A stretch of DNA of 64,000 bases from Bradyrhizobium uaiense (GTDB lineage Bacteria > Pseudomonadota > Alphaproteobacteria > Rhizobiales > Xanthobacteraceae), in the NCBI RefSeq assembly GCF_010811875.1, contig NZ_VKHP01000003.1, positions 1-64,000 of the forward strand, read 5' to 3'. The first letter of the stretch is position 1. Each line of letters starts with the position of its first letter. The notes beneath the pieces were generated by a model. That model was given only the letters and a program-made list of their open reading frames with translations. It was not told the origin of the DNA and searched no databases. Below are positions 49,218 to 58,225 of the stretch, piece by piece. A program made the translations under genes and the position numbers.

Positions 49218-51665
49218 GTGATCCGTTCCTCCCGCGCAGGCACATTGCGATCGACGGCGCTGGCGACGAGCCTCGCGCTCGTTGTCGGCCTTGCCGCCAT
49301 CACGGCCGATGCATGGGCCGCCGAGGATGCTCCGGCCGCCAAGCCGGCGACCCAGGACACGGCTTCCAAATCCGGTGCTGCGAAGCCTGCCGCGCCAAAG
49401 ACTGCGGCTTCCAAGACTGCAGCTTCCAAGACCTCAGCTTCGAAGCCGGCAGCTACCAAGCCAGCCGCAACCAAGAACAGCGAAGCCAAGAGCGGCGAAA
49501 CCAAGCACAGCACTGCCAAGACCGAAGCTCACAAGGCCGCGGCTCCGAAAGCCACCGAATCCAAGAGCACCACATCCAAGACCAGCCCGTCAAAGACCAG
49601 TGCGTCCAAGACCACCGCGTCCAGGCCTGCCTCTCCGGCTGCAACGGGAACGGTCTCGAGCAGGTCGGTGCCCGCCCCCGCGCTGGTTCCGGCGACCCGC
49701 CAGCACGCCGCACCCGCCGTGCGCAAGCCGGTGCTGCCTGCAGCCGTGGCCGCGACATCGTCGACGTCGCAGTCGGACAAGGAAGCGCTCGCAAGCGTCG
49801 TCGAGCTGCTGCGCAAGCGCAAGCCGTCGGATGCCACCGAGGCCGAGGCCTCGATCTCCGATCCGGTCGCCCGCAAGCTTGCCGAATGGCTGATCCTGCG
49901 CAGCGAGGACAATGGTGCTTCGGTCGAGCGCTACCGCGCCTTCCTCGACGCCAATCCGAGCTGGCCCTCACAGACCTTCCTGCGTCGCCGCATCGAGGCC
50001 TCGCTGTGGGACGACCATCGCGACGACTCCGCGGTCTGGGCCTGGTTCCAGAATGAATCGCCGGTGTCGGCCAAGGGCCGGCTCGCGCTCGCCAAGGTGA
50101 TGATCGGACGCGGCGACCGCGGCAATGCCGAGCGGCTGGTGCGCGAGGCCTGGCGCAACGATCCGATGAGCGAGGACACCGAAACCACCGCGCTCGATCT
50201 GTTCGGCTCGTTCCTGACCGCCGGCGACCACAAGGCGCGCATGGACACTATGCTCTACGGCACCGACAACGAAGCCGCCGGCATCCGCGCGGCCAGGCGT
50301 CTCGGCTCCGGCTATCTGGCGCTCGCCAAGGCGCGCATCGCGGCCAACCGCAAGGGCTCGAACCTGCGCGCACTCATCGAGGCGGTGCCGAGCGAACTCT
50401 CCGGCGACACCGGCTATCTGTTCGCCAAGATCCAGCTGCTCCGCCGCGAGGAGAAATTCGCCGAAGCCGCGCGGCTGATGCTGAGCGCGCCGAAGGACGC
50501 TTCGCGTCTCTTCAACGTCGACGAATGGTGGGTCGAGCGCCGGCTGCTGGCGCGCAAGATGATCGACGTCAACGAGTTCCGCACCGCCTATCTGATCGCG
50601 CGCGACGCGGCGCTGCCCGCTCGCGACATCTACAAGACCGAGCAGGAATTCACCTCGGGCTGGATCGCGCTGCGCTTTCTCAATGACCCCGCGCTCGCCT
50701 CCCAGCATTTCGCGCGGATCGGCGTGGGCAGCGCCAACCCGACCGCGCTCGCGCGTGCCGGCTATTGGCAGGGCCGCGCCGCGGAGGCCGCCGGCCGAAG
50801 CCAGGAGGCGCGCGCGGCCTACGCACGCGCAGCCGAACAATCCACCAGTTATTACGGCCAGCTCGCGCGCGCAAAACTCGGCCTGCCGCAGATCGAGCTG
50901 AACAGCGCTCCGCGCGGCCGTGGCACCGATCGGCTGGAGATCGTCCGTGCGGTCGCCCTGCTCTACGAAATCGACGCGCGCGAGCTCGCGATTCCGATCT
51001 TCGGCGACCTCGGCGACAATGGCGATCCGGAAGCGCTGGCCGGCCTCGGCGAGCTTACAGCGCGCCATGGCGACGCCCGCGGCATGCTGCTGATGGGCAA
51101 GGCCGCGCTCAATCGCGGGCTGCCGTTCGATCACTACGCCTATCCGGTCAACGGCATCCCCTCCTTCCGCCAGGTCGGCCCCGAGGTCGAGCAAAGCGTC
51201 GTCTACGCGATTGCGCGCCAAGAGAGCGCGTTCAACCCGGCCGTGGTGTCGCCGGCCCAGGCCTATGGCCTGATGCAGGTGACGCCGGACGCCGGACGCT
51301 ATGTCTGCAAGCGTGCCGGCATCGGCTTCGACCTCAACCGGATGAAGACCGACCCGGTCTACAATGCGACGCTCGGCGCGGCCGAGCTCGGCGGCCTGCT
51401 CGAGGACTATCGCGGCTCCTACATCCTGACCTTCGCCGCCTACAATGCCGGTCGCGGCAGCGTGAAGAAGTGGATCGAGCGCTATGGCGATCCGCGCGAT
51501 CCCAAGGTCGATGCGGTCGACTGGGTCGAACTGATTCCGTTCTCCGAGACCCGGAATTACGTCCAGCGGATCATGGAGAACCTGCAGGTCTATCGCGCCC
51601 GCTTCGGCGGCGGCACCCGTTTGCAGATCGAGGCCGACCTCCACCGCGGCACCAGCGCGGAATGA
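49218..51665 (+). CDS. slt: Soluble lytic murein transglycosylase with low-complexity spacer
   Basis: 815 residues. A GTG start at 49218 gives a proper signal peptide (about 1-36, ending TADAWAA) and has AGAGGA upstream. Residues about 40-170 are a repetitive Ala/Lys/Ser/Thr spacer (AASKTAASKTSASKPAATK). A helical superhelix domain (about 190-640) and a C-terminal SLT domain follow. The catalytic glutamate is E669 in ARQESAFNP, and the LMQVTP motif is present. It cleaves peptidoglycan glycan strands in the periplasm, producing anhydro-muropeptides. Confidence 0.94.
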   Translation: MIRSSRAGTLRSTALATSLALVVGLAAITADAWAAEDAPAAKPATQDTASKSGAAKPAAPKTAASKTAASKTSASKPAATKPAATKNSEAKSGETKHSTAKTEAHKAAAPKATESKSTTSKTSPSKTSASKTTASRPASPAATGTVSSRSVPAPALVPATRQHAAPAVRKPVLPAAVAATSSTSQSDKEALASVVELLRKRKPSDATEAEASISDPVARKLAEWLILRSEDNGASVERYRAFLDANPSWPSQTFLRRRIEASLWDDHRDDSAVWAWFQNESPVSAKGRLALAKVMIGRGDRGNAERLVREAWRNDPMSEDTETTALDLFGSFLTAGDHKARMDTMLYGTDNEAAGIRAARRLGSGYLALAKARIAANRKGSNLRALIEAVPSELSGDTGYLFAKIQLLRREEKFAEAARLMLSAPKDASRLFNVDEWWVERRLLARKMIDVNEFRTAYLIARDAALPARDIYKTEQEFTSGWIALRFLNDPALASQHFARIGVGSANPTALARAGYWQGRAAEAAGRSQEARAAYARAAEQSTSYYGQLARAKLGLPQIELNSAPRGRGTDRLEIVRAVALLYEIDARELAIPIFGDLGDNGDPEALAGLGELTARHGDARGMLLMGKAALNRGLPFDHYAYPVNGIPSFRQVGPEVEQSVVYAIARQESAFNPAVVSPAQAYGLMQVTPDAGRYVCKRAGIGFDLNRMKTDPVYNATLGAAELGGLLEDYRGSYILTFAAYNAGRGSVKKWIERYGDPRDPKVDAVDWVELIPFSETRNYVQRIMENLQVYRARFGGGTRLQIEADLHRGTSAE

Positions 51666-51905
51666 GTCGGCGCAAGGCGGTTTTCAACAGCCTTGCGACG
51701 GACCTGACGAGAACTCAACATAACCCGTTGTTATAACTTATATTTCCAGAATTCGCCCGATCCCCCACACCCAAATCGGCACTCTAGATAGAGCCTCGGC
51801 GCCCGCTCCGGGGCGGCCGGCGGCCGAGTTGCCACCAAATCACCTTGTCGCAATCTGAATCTGCCGCTTGCGGCTCAGCGTCCTCTCGGGCATATCGGCG
51901 CCATT

Positions 51906-51998
51906 GGAGAGGTGGCCGAGTGGCTGAAGGCAACGCTTTGCTAAAGCGTCATACGGTCTCAAGCTGTATCGAGGGTTCGAATCCCTCCCTCTCCGCCA
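51906..51998 (+). tRNA. tRNA-Ser(GCU), with encoded CCA end
   Basis: Acceptor stem GGAGAGG (51906-51912) pairs with CCTCTCC (51988-51994). Discriminator G51995 and CCA follow. The anticodon stem ACGCT/AGCGT encloses loop TTGCTAA with anticodon GCT, reading AGC/AGU. A long variable arm and the T-loop GGTTCGAATCC confirm a class II serine tRNA. Confidence 0.95.
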
Positions 51999-52166
51999 TA
52001 TCGCCTTGATATAGCTGACATATTTCGCGCTTCGCCCTCCTTGAGCCGCGCGATCAATGGGAGGCCTCTGAAAATGGAGGCCAATCGTGCTCAAACCGAA
52101 CAGAGCGTTCAAAATATAGAGAAGGTCAGGCGCCGCCAGACGGGAGCTGACCACTCGTTGGCGCGC

Positions 52167-52538
52167 TTAGAACTTTCGTCCGTCAGATTCCATTTTCTTG
52201 CATTCCCCGCTGACCGTAAGGGATTTTCCTCCCGACGACAGGGTCTTGGTAGCTTTGCCCGACTGTCGGGAAATCATGATCGAAAGCGAAGCTGCCTGCT
52301 CTTTTCCATCGATCGTAATGTTTGCCGGGCCATCGAAGGAGAACGAATCTTGGTCCAATCTCCAGCCTCTCGCCGTATCAATGTAGTATTGAACGATCGA
52401 GGCGGCCATGTTCCAACCATCAGTTGAAGCCGTTGGAAAATCGCACTCCAGTGCTGGGACCTGAGTTTGCGCGCTCCCCTCCAGAGGGAACGCGGCCAAG
52501 GCAATAAGTGACAGAAGCCCATTTCGTATGACTTGCAC
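52167..52538 (-). CDS. Secreted protein of unknown function
   Basis: 123 residues with a signal peptide (VQVIRNGLLSLIALAAFPLEGSAQ) and two cysteines in the mature part (LECDFP and GECKKM). The start is a GTG at 52538 with GGGGAG about 8 bases upstream; the open frame extends further but without a signal-like N-terminus. No domain was recognised. Confidence 0.7.
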   Translation of the reverse strand: MQVIRNGLLSLIALAAFPLEGSAQTQVPALECDFPTASTDGWNMAASIVQYYIDTARGWRLDQDSFSFDGPANITIDGKEQAASLSIMISRQSGKATKTLSSGGKSLTVSGECKKMESDGRKF

Positions 52539-52864
52539 GTATACACTCCCCGAAGCTCCCCTATGGGTGCCCCGGCAACATACCGCGGGGTGAGCGCTCA
52601 CCAAAGACGGAATACTTCCAAGGGCGCCCCGAATTTCCGACACGGCGAGGCCCCAAAGAAAAGCCCCCAGCGCTCCTGGGGCCCGCTCGGGGCACAGTGG
52701 ACGTGTCTAATAAGGGCGATCGCTGGCAGCAAGCTCGGCCTGGACCGGCATTCACCTCCGCGTGAATGAAACATCATTTTCAGCGCCTCGAAGCGAGCGC
52801 GCAACAAACCGCGCCCAACCTCGCTGCATTGTCTTCTTCACCTGAACATTTCCGGAGCAAGGCC

Positions 52865-53146
52865 ATGCAGCACGACAATGGCATTCAATTCCAGGATCTC
52901 GACCAGGTTTTGCGTAACGCCCAGCTTCGTCGCTTCGCCGACCTGAGACCTTGGCTAGGGCAGCGCTTCGCATCCAAGGCAGGCAGGCTCGTCATCGCAA
53001 CTTCACTTGCTTGCATGGTCGTTGTGCTGGCGATGGTTGCTGCCCCACGGCCGGTCTCGAGCGCTGCCCTTGGCAGCGAGTGGCAATGCAGCAAGGCGGC
53101 GTTTGTGTTGACGACCTGTCGTCAAGCCGAACCTGCGCGCTCCTAG
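52865..53146 (+). CDS. Small single-pass membrane protein
   Basis: 93 residues. A hydrophilic N-terminal helix (FQDLDQVLRNAQLRRFADL) is followed by one membrane segment (LVIATSLACMVVVLAMVAAP) and a short tail with two cysteines. GGAGCAAGG lies before the ATG at 52865; the frame is open 33 codons upstream. The DLDQVLRNAQLRR pattern recalls small Bradyrhizobium proteins of unknown function. Confidence 0.6.
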   Translation: MQHDNGIQFQDLDQVLRNAQLRRFADLRPWLGQRFASKAGRLVIATSLACMVVVLAMVAAPRPVSSAALGSEWQCSKAAFVLTTCRQAEPARS

Positions 53147-53407
53147 CGGGGTCATTTGGCTGGCGAAACCGTTTGCCCGCCGAACCGTAACTGGAGCGCC
53201 GGCCTATTTCTTCCATTTTGGTGCTACGGGCCGGCTGGGGCCGTTCGGTCTTTCCCAGTCACGAACGGCCTCACTCTTGAGCCCTATCCATGAGCTGCGT
53301 TGTCAGCTTCCCCCCGGCTTGATTATTTGGCATCACCAAGAGATCGAGAGGCCGCCCCGAGGCCATCCGTCGGCTGGTCGGGATCGGGCTAAAGGCGACG
53401 ACATAAG

Positions 53408-54088
53408 ATGAATGGCCCAAGCCGCGGTCTCAAGATAGCGATCTGCCTCGCACTGGCTATTGTTCTGCCTGCTGCGCAGACCCCGCCGACGGCGCATTCG
53501 CGGGACGAACGGCGTGTGATCGACAAGGAATGTCGCGATGTCTTGCCTGTGCAGGCAAAGATACGGGCGTGCCTCAGCCTGCTGAGCGATCGACGGCTCT
53601 CGACCGCCTATCTTGCTCCGATCAACGGCGAAATATCGAGCACGTTCCAAAGCTTGCGGGACTACGACAACGCCATAAAATACAAGAAGATCGAAATCGA
53701 GCGCGCGAACACCGCGGTGGAGCAACCTTCTCGTTCGAGCGAAGCACTTCCTGCAAGTCTTGGCGCGATGTCCCTGCGTTACATGCAGCTCGGGACACTC
53801 CAGTCGCTCAACCGCCTCACCAACTTCGCCAATCAGTCGGATGAAGCACGCCGCGGCGCCACCGAGGAGCGAAACAACTACAATCTGGCGCTTTCATACA
53901 ACCCGATGAACTACAGGGCATATCGATACCGGGCTGAAATTCGCAGCCTGTTCTGCGAGAGCGCGTCCGCCGCTCTGGACATAGAGGCCGCGGTCAGGTT
54001 TGCCGAACAGGCTGGAGATCAGGACGCCGCTCGCGACTACAAGCGCGTCACGCTAAGCCCCTGCATCCCGGCGTGGCGGCGAGACTAG
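53408..54088 (+). CDS. Secreted helical-repeat protein, unknown function
   Basis: 226 residues with a signal peptide (IAICLALAIVLPAAQT). The mature region looks like TPR-type helices (YDNAIKYKKIEIERAN; NYNLALSYNPMNYRAYRYRAEI). Five cysteines are present, some probably paired. No specific family was recognised. Confidence 0.65.
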   Translation: MNGPSRGLKIAICLALAIVLPAAQTPPTAHSRDERRVIDKECRDVLPVQAKIRACLSLLSDRRLSTAYLAPINGEISSTFQSLRDYDNAIKYKKIEIERANTAVEQPSRSSEALPASLGAMSLRYMQLGTLQSLNRLTNFANQSDEARRGATEERNNYNLALSYNPMNYRAYRYRAEIRSLFCESASAALDIEAAVRFAEQAGDQDAARDYKRVTLSPCIPAWRRD

Positions 54089-54252
54089 TCCGCGGGGCCA
54101 TCAGACTGTCGCCCCCGGCGACATACCCGCGCCACACCGCCCCGACCGTACTCTTACGGACCCGCTATTGGCAGGCAACTTGCGACGCATCCGCGAATAG
54201 TTCGGCGCCAGCTGTTCCCGGTGTGCCGAACTCAGACATTCGGAGCACGCAA

Positions 54253-54534
54253 ATGAACATGCATCATCGTTTTGAGACAGCCCGCGGAGGCACTGGACGA
54301 GAGTCGACGATCAGCAAGATGCTGTCTGATCTTGTCCTGGCCTGCCAGCAGATCGAAGCCGACATCGCGACCGAGGAAGAGCGCACGGGAGTTCACGACC
54401 GGTCGGACGCAAGGTATCCGATCTTGGCAAGGTCGCTCATTGAGCGGTACGCCAATCTCAAGGGGACCATCGCCACACTCGAAAAGCGCGTCACCGAAGT
54501 ATCCCGGCACAAGCTGATCACCGACGCGGCATAG
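54253..54534 (+). CDS. Small coiled-coil protein, unknown function
   Basis: 93 residues, hydrophilic, with helices rich in Glu/Arg/Lys (SDLVLACQQIEADIATEEER and LKGTIATLEKRVTEVSRH). GGAG at 54242-54245 precedes the ATG. No signal peptide or membrane segment. The family is unknown. Confidence 0.6.
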   Translation: MNMHHRFETARGGTGRESTISKMLSDLVLACQQIEADIATEEERTGVHDRSDARYPILARSLIERYANLKGTIATLEKRVTEVSRHKLITDAA

Positions 54535-54560
54535 CTTTGAAATCACACGCTCAGAAGCAA

Positions 54561-54585
54561 AGGGGCCCGCTGGAAGCAGGCCCCT
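54561..54585 (-). terminator. Imperfect hairpin after the Cys-rich secreted protein gene
   Basis: AGGGGCC and GGCCCCT arms separated by a short imperfect stem and loop; on the minus strand TTTG follows. It lies shortly after the stop of the 74-residue gene and is a plausible terminator for both converging genes. Confidence 0.5.
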
Positions 54586-54591
54586 GGCATC

Positions 54592-54816
54592 TTACTGGAT
54601 CCCGATGCACTGCCGCTTGCCGTCGTTGGGGCAGTAGAAGCAGGCTTTCGAGGAGCACCCCGACAGGTCTCCGGCCTTGTTCAGGGTGTAGTTGCAGCCT
54701 GCGGTTCGGTCGCACGCCTTGACGACTGCCCCAATGGGGGCGGCGGACGCCGACTGACCGAACGTGAACAAAGCAATCGCAGTTGCAACGGCGAAGCTCA
54801 CTGTAATTGAACGCAT
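54592..54816 (-). CDS. Small secreted six-cysteine protein
   Basis: 74 residues with a signal peptide (about 1-26, ending QSASAA). The mature part of about 48 residues has six cysteines (C35, C41, C54, C59, C62, C70), consistent with three disulfides. Such compact exported proteins occur in Bradyrhizobium; their role is unknown. A purine-rich site precedes the ATG. Confidence 0.75.
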   Translation of the reverse strand: MRSITVSFAVATAIALFTFGQSASAAPIGAVVKACDRTAGCNYTLNKAGDLSGCSSKACFYCPNDGKRQCIGIQ

Positions 54817-54971
54817 GACTTACCCTCCTCCGCATCTGGGCCGACGCACCATTGCATCGCCTTGGCCAGAACTCTCGCCGAACGGTTCCGGAAGTGATGT
54901 GAGGCGGGTCACTCAGGCTCGCGGCCGCCGCCCTGGAGGGATCGAGGTGATAGAGCGTCGGCGCGCCGCTG

Positions 54972-55211
54972 TCAGCCGCTGCCGCGGGTGGAGGGATCCA
55001 GGTTTCGATTCTCACCCGGCGGGATCGGCCCGAAGCCTGGATACCTGTACCAGCCTGGAGGGGCGACCTGCTCGATCGGACTGATGATGAGGTGCTGCCG
55101 CACGCGCCGGTGATGCCCGGTTGCGGCGTCGGCAACCGCACTCGATAGGATCACGAGAGACAACGCCAAGGCCAGGGAAATAGGTAAAGAAACACGCAAG
55201 GCAGCACACAT
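54972..55211 (-). CDS. Small exported Pro/Arg-rich protein
   Basis: 79 residues with a signal peptide (LPISLALALSLVILSSAVADAA), then a basic, proline-rich mature part (HHRRVRQH ... PPGWYRYPGFGPIPPGENRN). GGAG lies 8 bases before the ATG at 55211, preferred over upstream starts. No family was recognised. Confidence 0.65.
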   Translation of the reverse strand: MCAALRVSLPISLALALSLVILSSAVADAATGHHRRVRQHLIISPIEQVAPPGWYRYPGFGPIPPGENRNLDPSTRGSG

Positions 55212-55321
55212 CGCGATCACTCCGTTTCGCCGAACAAGTGATCGCCGACCGTAGCCCCCTATTCCGCCCTGGCCTCTCACATGCGATCAAAACAGCGAGA
55301 TCACCAACCTTGCCTTGCGCC

Positions 55322-56230
55322 CTATCGCGCGTCGCACGCGGTCTTCAGCGGCCGCGGAAAGGCCTGCGCGCAGGCGACGCCGAGCAGCGCGAGGCCGCCG
55401 CCGATGACGTGGAATGACCTCACCGGCTCGCCCAGCATCACGATCGCGGCTGCGGCCGTCAGCACCGGCAGCAGGTTCATGAAGATCGCGCAGCGGTTCG
55501 GACCAAGCTGTGCGACGCCGCGGATCCAGAGGAACGGCAGCACGACCGACGCCAGTGCCCCCGCATAGACGATCAGCGGCAAGGTTGCGGCGTTGACCTG
55601 CCGCAGCGGCGCCGGTGTCGCGAGGAACGCCGGAAACATCACCGCCAGCGCACACAGCGCCTGCATATAGGTCGACTGCCATCCGCTGATCGGCAGAGCC
55701 CAGCGCTTCAGGAGCACACCGTACAGCGCATAGACGATCGCGGCGAGCAGCATCAGCGCGTCGCCCGCATGCACGCCGTTTTGCGACAGCGACGACAACT
55801 CGCCGCCGCTGACGAGATAGACGAGGCCTGCAAACGACAGCGGCGCGCCGCAGATCATGCCGAGGGTCGGTCGTTCGCCGAGCAGTACGGCGCTGAGCGC
55901 GACCGTCAACAGCGGCGTCAACGCGGTGAAAACGGCCATGTTGGTCGCGGTGGTGGTTTCGGCCGCGAGATACGACAGGCTCTGGAACAGGCACATCGCA
56001 AGGAAGCCGAGGATCGCGAGCGGACCGAGATGCGGCCAGATCGCGCGGCGATTGCGCCAGGCGGCCAGCGCCACGAACGGCGACATCAGGAGCACTGCGA
56101 CCAGCAGGCGATAGAAGGTGATCGCCTGCGGACCGATCGTGTGCGCCGAGAGGCGGGAGACGATGACGTTGCCGGCCCACAGTACGATGGCAACGAAGGG
56201 ATAGAGAAGTGCAGCATTCTTCTTGAGCAT
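55322..56230 (-). CDS. EamA-family (DMT) transporter
   Basis: 302 residues with ten predicted helices in two EamA repeats. The first contains LWAGNVIVSRLSAHTIGPQA and the second ASVVLPFLWIRGVAQLGPNR. It probably exports a small metabolite. The start is uncertain (an ATG 5 codons upstream is possible; both have weak ribosome sites). It is divergent from an AraC regulator 96 bases away, its likely controller. Confidence 0.88.
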   Translation of the reverse strand: MLKKNAALLYPFVAIVLWAGNVIVSRLSAHTIGPQAITFYRLLVAVLLMSPFVALAAWRNRRAIWPHLGPLAILGFLAMCLFQSLSYLAAETTTATNMAVFTALTPLLTVALSAVLLGERPTLGMICGAPLSFAGLVYLVSGGELSSLSQNGVHAGDALMLLAAIVYALYGVLLKRWALPISGWQSTYMQALCALAVMFPAFLATPAPLRQVNAATLPLIVYAGALASVVLPFLWIRGVAQLGPNRCAIFMNLLPVLTAAAAIVMLGEPVRSFHVIGGGLALLGVACAQAFPRPLKTACDAR

Positions 56231-56326
56231 GATCCGGCAGTGCATTGGTGAAGGACACACCAGCAACTACCTGTCGCGCCGAAGTCCGTCTCACGCTAGA
56301 ATGACCTCACCTAGCGAGATTGGGAC

Positions 56327-57115
56327 ATGCGAGATGAAGACGTGTTGGACGAGTTGATCACACGGCACCTCGATTATCACGCCACGGCGCGGCCGATGGC
56401 GGCGATGGAGATCGACTATCCGAGCGGCGCGTCGACCGGCCGGCACGCGCATCCGCGCGGGCAATTGCTCTACGCCATCGAAGGCGTGATGATCGTGCGC
56501 TGCGCGGAGGGAACCTGGGTGGTGCCGCCCAATCGCGCGGTGTGGCTGGTGGCCGATCTCGAACACGAGGTCCGTATGTGCGGCGCGGTCAAGATCCGCA
56601 CGGTGTTCGTGGATGCTGACGCGGCGCCCAATCTGCCGCAGGCCAGCTGCGTGTTCACGGTCTCGCCGCTGCTGCGCGAATTGTTCGTCGCCGCGATGGC
56701 TGTCCCGCTGGACTATGCGCCCGCGACCAGCGACGAGCGCCTGATGCGCGTGCTGCTCGACCAGCTCCGCGAAGTCGACGTGCTGCCGCTACATCTGCCG
56801 ATGCCGCGCGACAAAAGGCTCGCTCGGATCTGCGCGGCGCTGGTGAGCCGCCCGGACGATGCCTCGACCGCCGAGCAGTGGGCGCACCGCTTGAAGCTGA
56901 CGGCGAAGACGATCCATCGTCTGTTCGCCAAGGAGACCGGCATGACCTTCGGCGAATGGCGTCAGCAGGCCCGTCTGCTGTTCGCGCTCGAACGGCTCGC
57001 GCAGGGCGCGCGCGTGGTCGATGTCGCGCTCGATGCCGGCTATGCCAGCCAGAGCGCCTTCGCCGCGATGTTCCGCAAGCATTTCGGCGTGCCGCCCAAC
57101 GCGTTCTATCGATAG
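56327..57115 (+). CDS. AraC-family regulator (cupin sensor plus HTH)
   Basis: 262 residues. The N-terminal cupin contains GRHAHPRGQLLYAIEGVM and WVVPPNRAVWL. The C-terminal pair of helix-turn-helices (about 165-260) includes TAKTIHRLFAKETGMTFGEW and VALDAGYASQSAFAAMFRKH. This form is typical of single-cupin AraC regulators controlling an adjacent exporter. It is divergent from EamA. Confidence 0.92.
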   Translation: MRDEDVLDELITRHLDYHATARPMAAMEIDYPSGASTGRHAHPRGQLLYAIEGVMIVRCAEGTWVVPPNRAVWLVADLEHEVRMCGAVKIRTVFVDADAAPNLPQASCVFTVSPLLRELFVAAMAVPLDYAPATSDERLMRVLLDQLREVDVLPLHLPMPRDKRLARICAALVSRPDDASTAEQWAHRLKLTAKTIHRLFAKETGMTFGEWRQQARLLFALERLAQGARVVDVALDAGYASQSAFAAMFRKHFGVPPNAFYR

Positions 57116-57130
57116 GCCGTCGCGGCCGAA

Positions 57131-58033
57131 CTAACGCTCCGCAGGCACCATCTGGGCCACCGACCCCAGGATCCACTCCCTGAACGCTGCGATCTTCGGA
57201 AGCCCCTGCCGGTTGTCGGGGCAGACGAGATAGTACGCGAACTCCTCCAGATGCGATGTCTCCAGCAGTTGGATCAGCTCGCCGGCTTCGATCTCGTTCG
57301 CCACCATCGCCGCCGGCAGGAGGCCTGCGCCCTGCCCGGTCAGCACGGCCTTCAAGAGCAGACCACTGTCGTCGAACGAGGATCCCCGCGGCGTGCGAAC
57401 TTCCGCGATGCCATTGGCCTGAAACCACAGGCTCCAGCCTTTGCGATCGGCATCATGCACCTGCGGCCAGCCCGCGAGCTCGCCGGGCGACGCCGGCCGC
57501 CCGAGACGCGCCACCAGCGACGGCGCTGCGACCACCACCATCTCGACCGTGACGACGCGGTCGCTGCGCAGCCCCGGATAGCGGCCAAGCCCGTGGCACA
57601 CCGCGACGTCGACGCCGCTGCGCGAGAAGTCGACCACCGTATTGCTGGTCACGATCTGCAGATCGATCTCGGGATGACTGCTCTGAAACGACGCCATCCG
57701 CGGCACCAGCCAGGCCGACGCAAAGAACGGCGTGACGCTCACCGTCAGCGTGCCGACGTCAACAGATGCAGCGACGCGGCGCGAAGCATCGGCGATCTGG
57801 CGAAACGCATTGCGGATCGACGGCAGATAGTCGCGGCCCGCGTCGGTGAGATAGATGCCGCGCGGCACCCGCTCGAACAGCTTGATGCCGAGATGGGCTT
57901 CCAGCGTCTTGAGCATCTGGCTGACCGCGCCCGGCGTCACGCACAGCTCCTCGGCCGCGAGCTTCACCGAGAGGTGGCGGGCGGCGGACTCGAATGCCTT
58001 GAGCGCGTTCAGGGGTGGAAGCTTGCTTTCCAT
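57131..58033 (-). CDS. LysR-family regulator (GcvA-like)
   Basis: 300 residues. The N-terminal HTH (about 6-65) has LPPLNALKAFESAARHLSVK and ELCVTPGAVSQMLKTLE. The C-terminal periplasmic-binding-like effector domain (about 90-295) follows. It is divergent from the thioesterase/MFS unit. Two copies of TAGATTTTCTAAT lie in the intergenic region, one 5 bases upstream of its own start codon, suggesting autoregulation. Confidence 0.93.
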   Translation of the reverse strand: MESKLPPLNALKAFESAARHLSVKLAAEELCVTPGAVSQMLKTLEAHLGIKLFERVPRGIYLTDAGRDYLPSIRNAFRQIADASRRVAASVDVGTLTVSVTPFFASAWLVPRMASFQSSHPEIDLQIVTSNTVVDFSRSGVDVAVCHGLGRYPGLRSDRVVTVEMVVVAAPSLVARLGRPASPGELAGWPQVHDADRKGWSLWFQANGIAEVRTPRGSSFDDSGLLLKAVLTGQGAGLLPAAMVANEIEAGELIQLLETSHLEEFAYYLVCPDNRQGLPKIAAFREWILGSVAQMVPAER

Positions 58034-58037
58034 GATG

Positions 58038-58050
58038 TAGATTTTCTAAT
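58038..58050. promoter_or_regulatory. Candidate LysR operator, proximal copy
   Basis: The 13-bp element TAGATTTTCTAAT contains the inverted repeat TAGA-TTT-TCTA. It lies 5 bases upstream of the LysR start codon (58031-58033), consistent with repression of its own gene. An identical copy sits at 58160-58172. Confidence 0.6.
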
Positions 58051-58159
58051 TCAAGATGCCCAGCAAATCTGATTTGCCAACCGGACGCTCTGCGCGCTCT
58101 ATCAGCCTATGTTAATGCTGGAAGCGGCGTCAACGCAGGGAATCCCGAGCCAATAAAGT

Positions 58160-58172
58160 TAGATTTTCTAAT
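58160..58172. promoter_or_regulatory. Candidate LysR operator, distal copy
   Basis: An identical TAGATTTTCTAAT, 122 bases from the proximal copy and about 54 bases before the thioesterase start. It is extended by flanking A/T (TTAGATTTTCTAATCT). Paired identical palindromes in a divergent LysR/target region fit cooperative regulation. Confidence 0.6.
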
Positions 58173-58225
58173 CTTTATTGCGATTCCTGATGGCGAGCTT
58201 TCGGTTCCCCGACGGAGCCCACGAC

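Noticed and set aside
49968-51644. A 558-residue minus-strand open frame opposite the lytic transglycosylase
   Set aside because: Antisense shadow; the plus-strand SLT domain is unambiguous.
51906-51998. tRNA-Ser as an attachment site for an integrated element
   Set aside because: I found no second copy of the tRNA 3' end downstream and no integrase gene.
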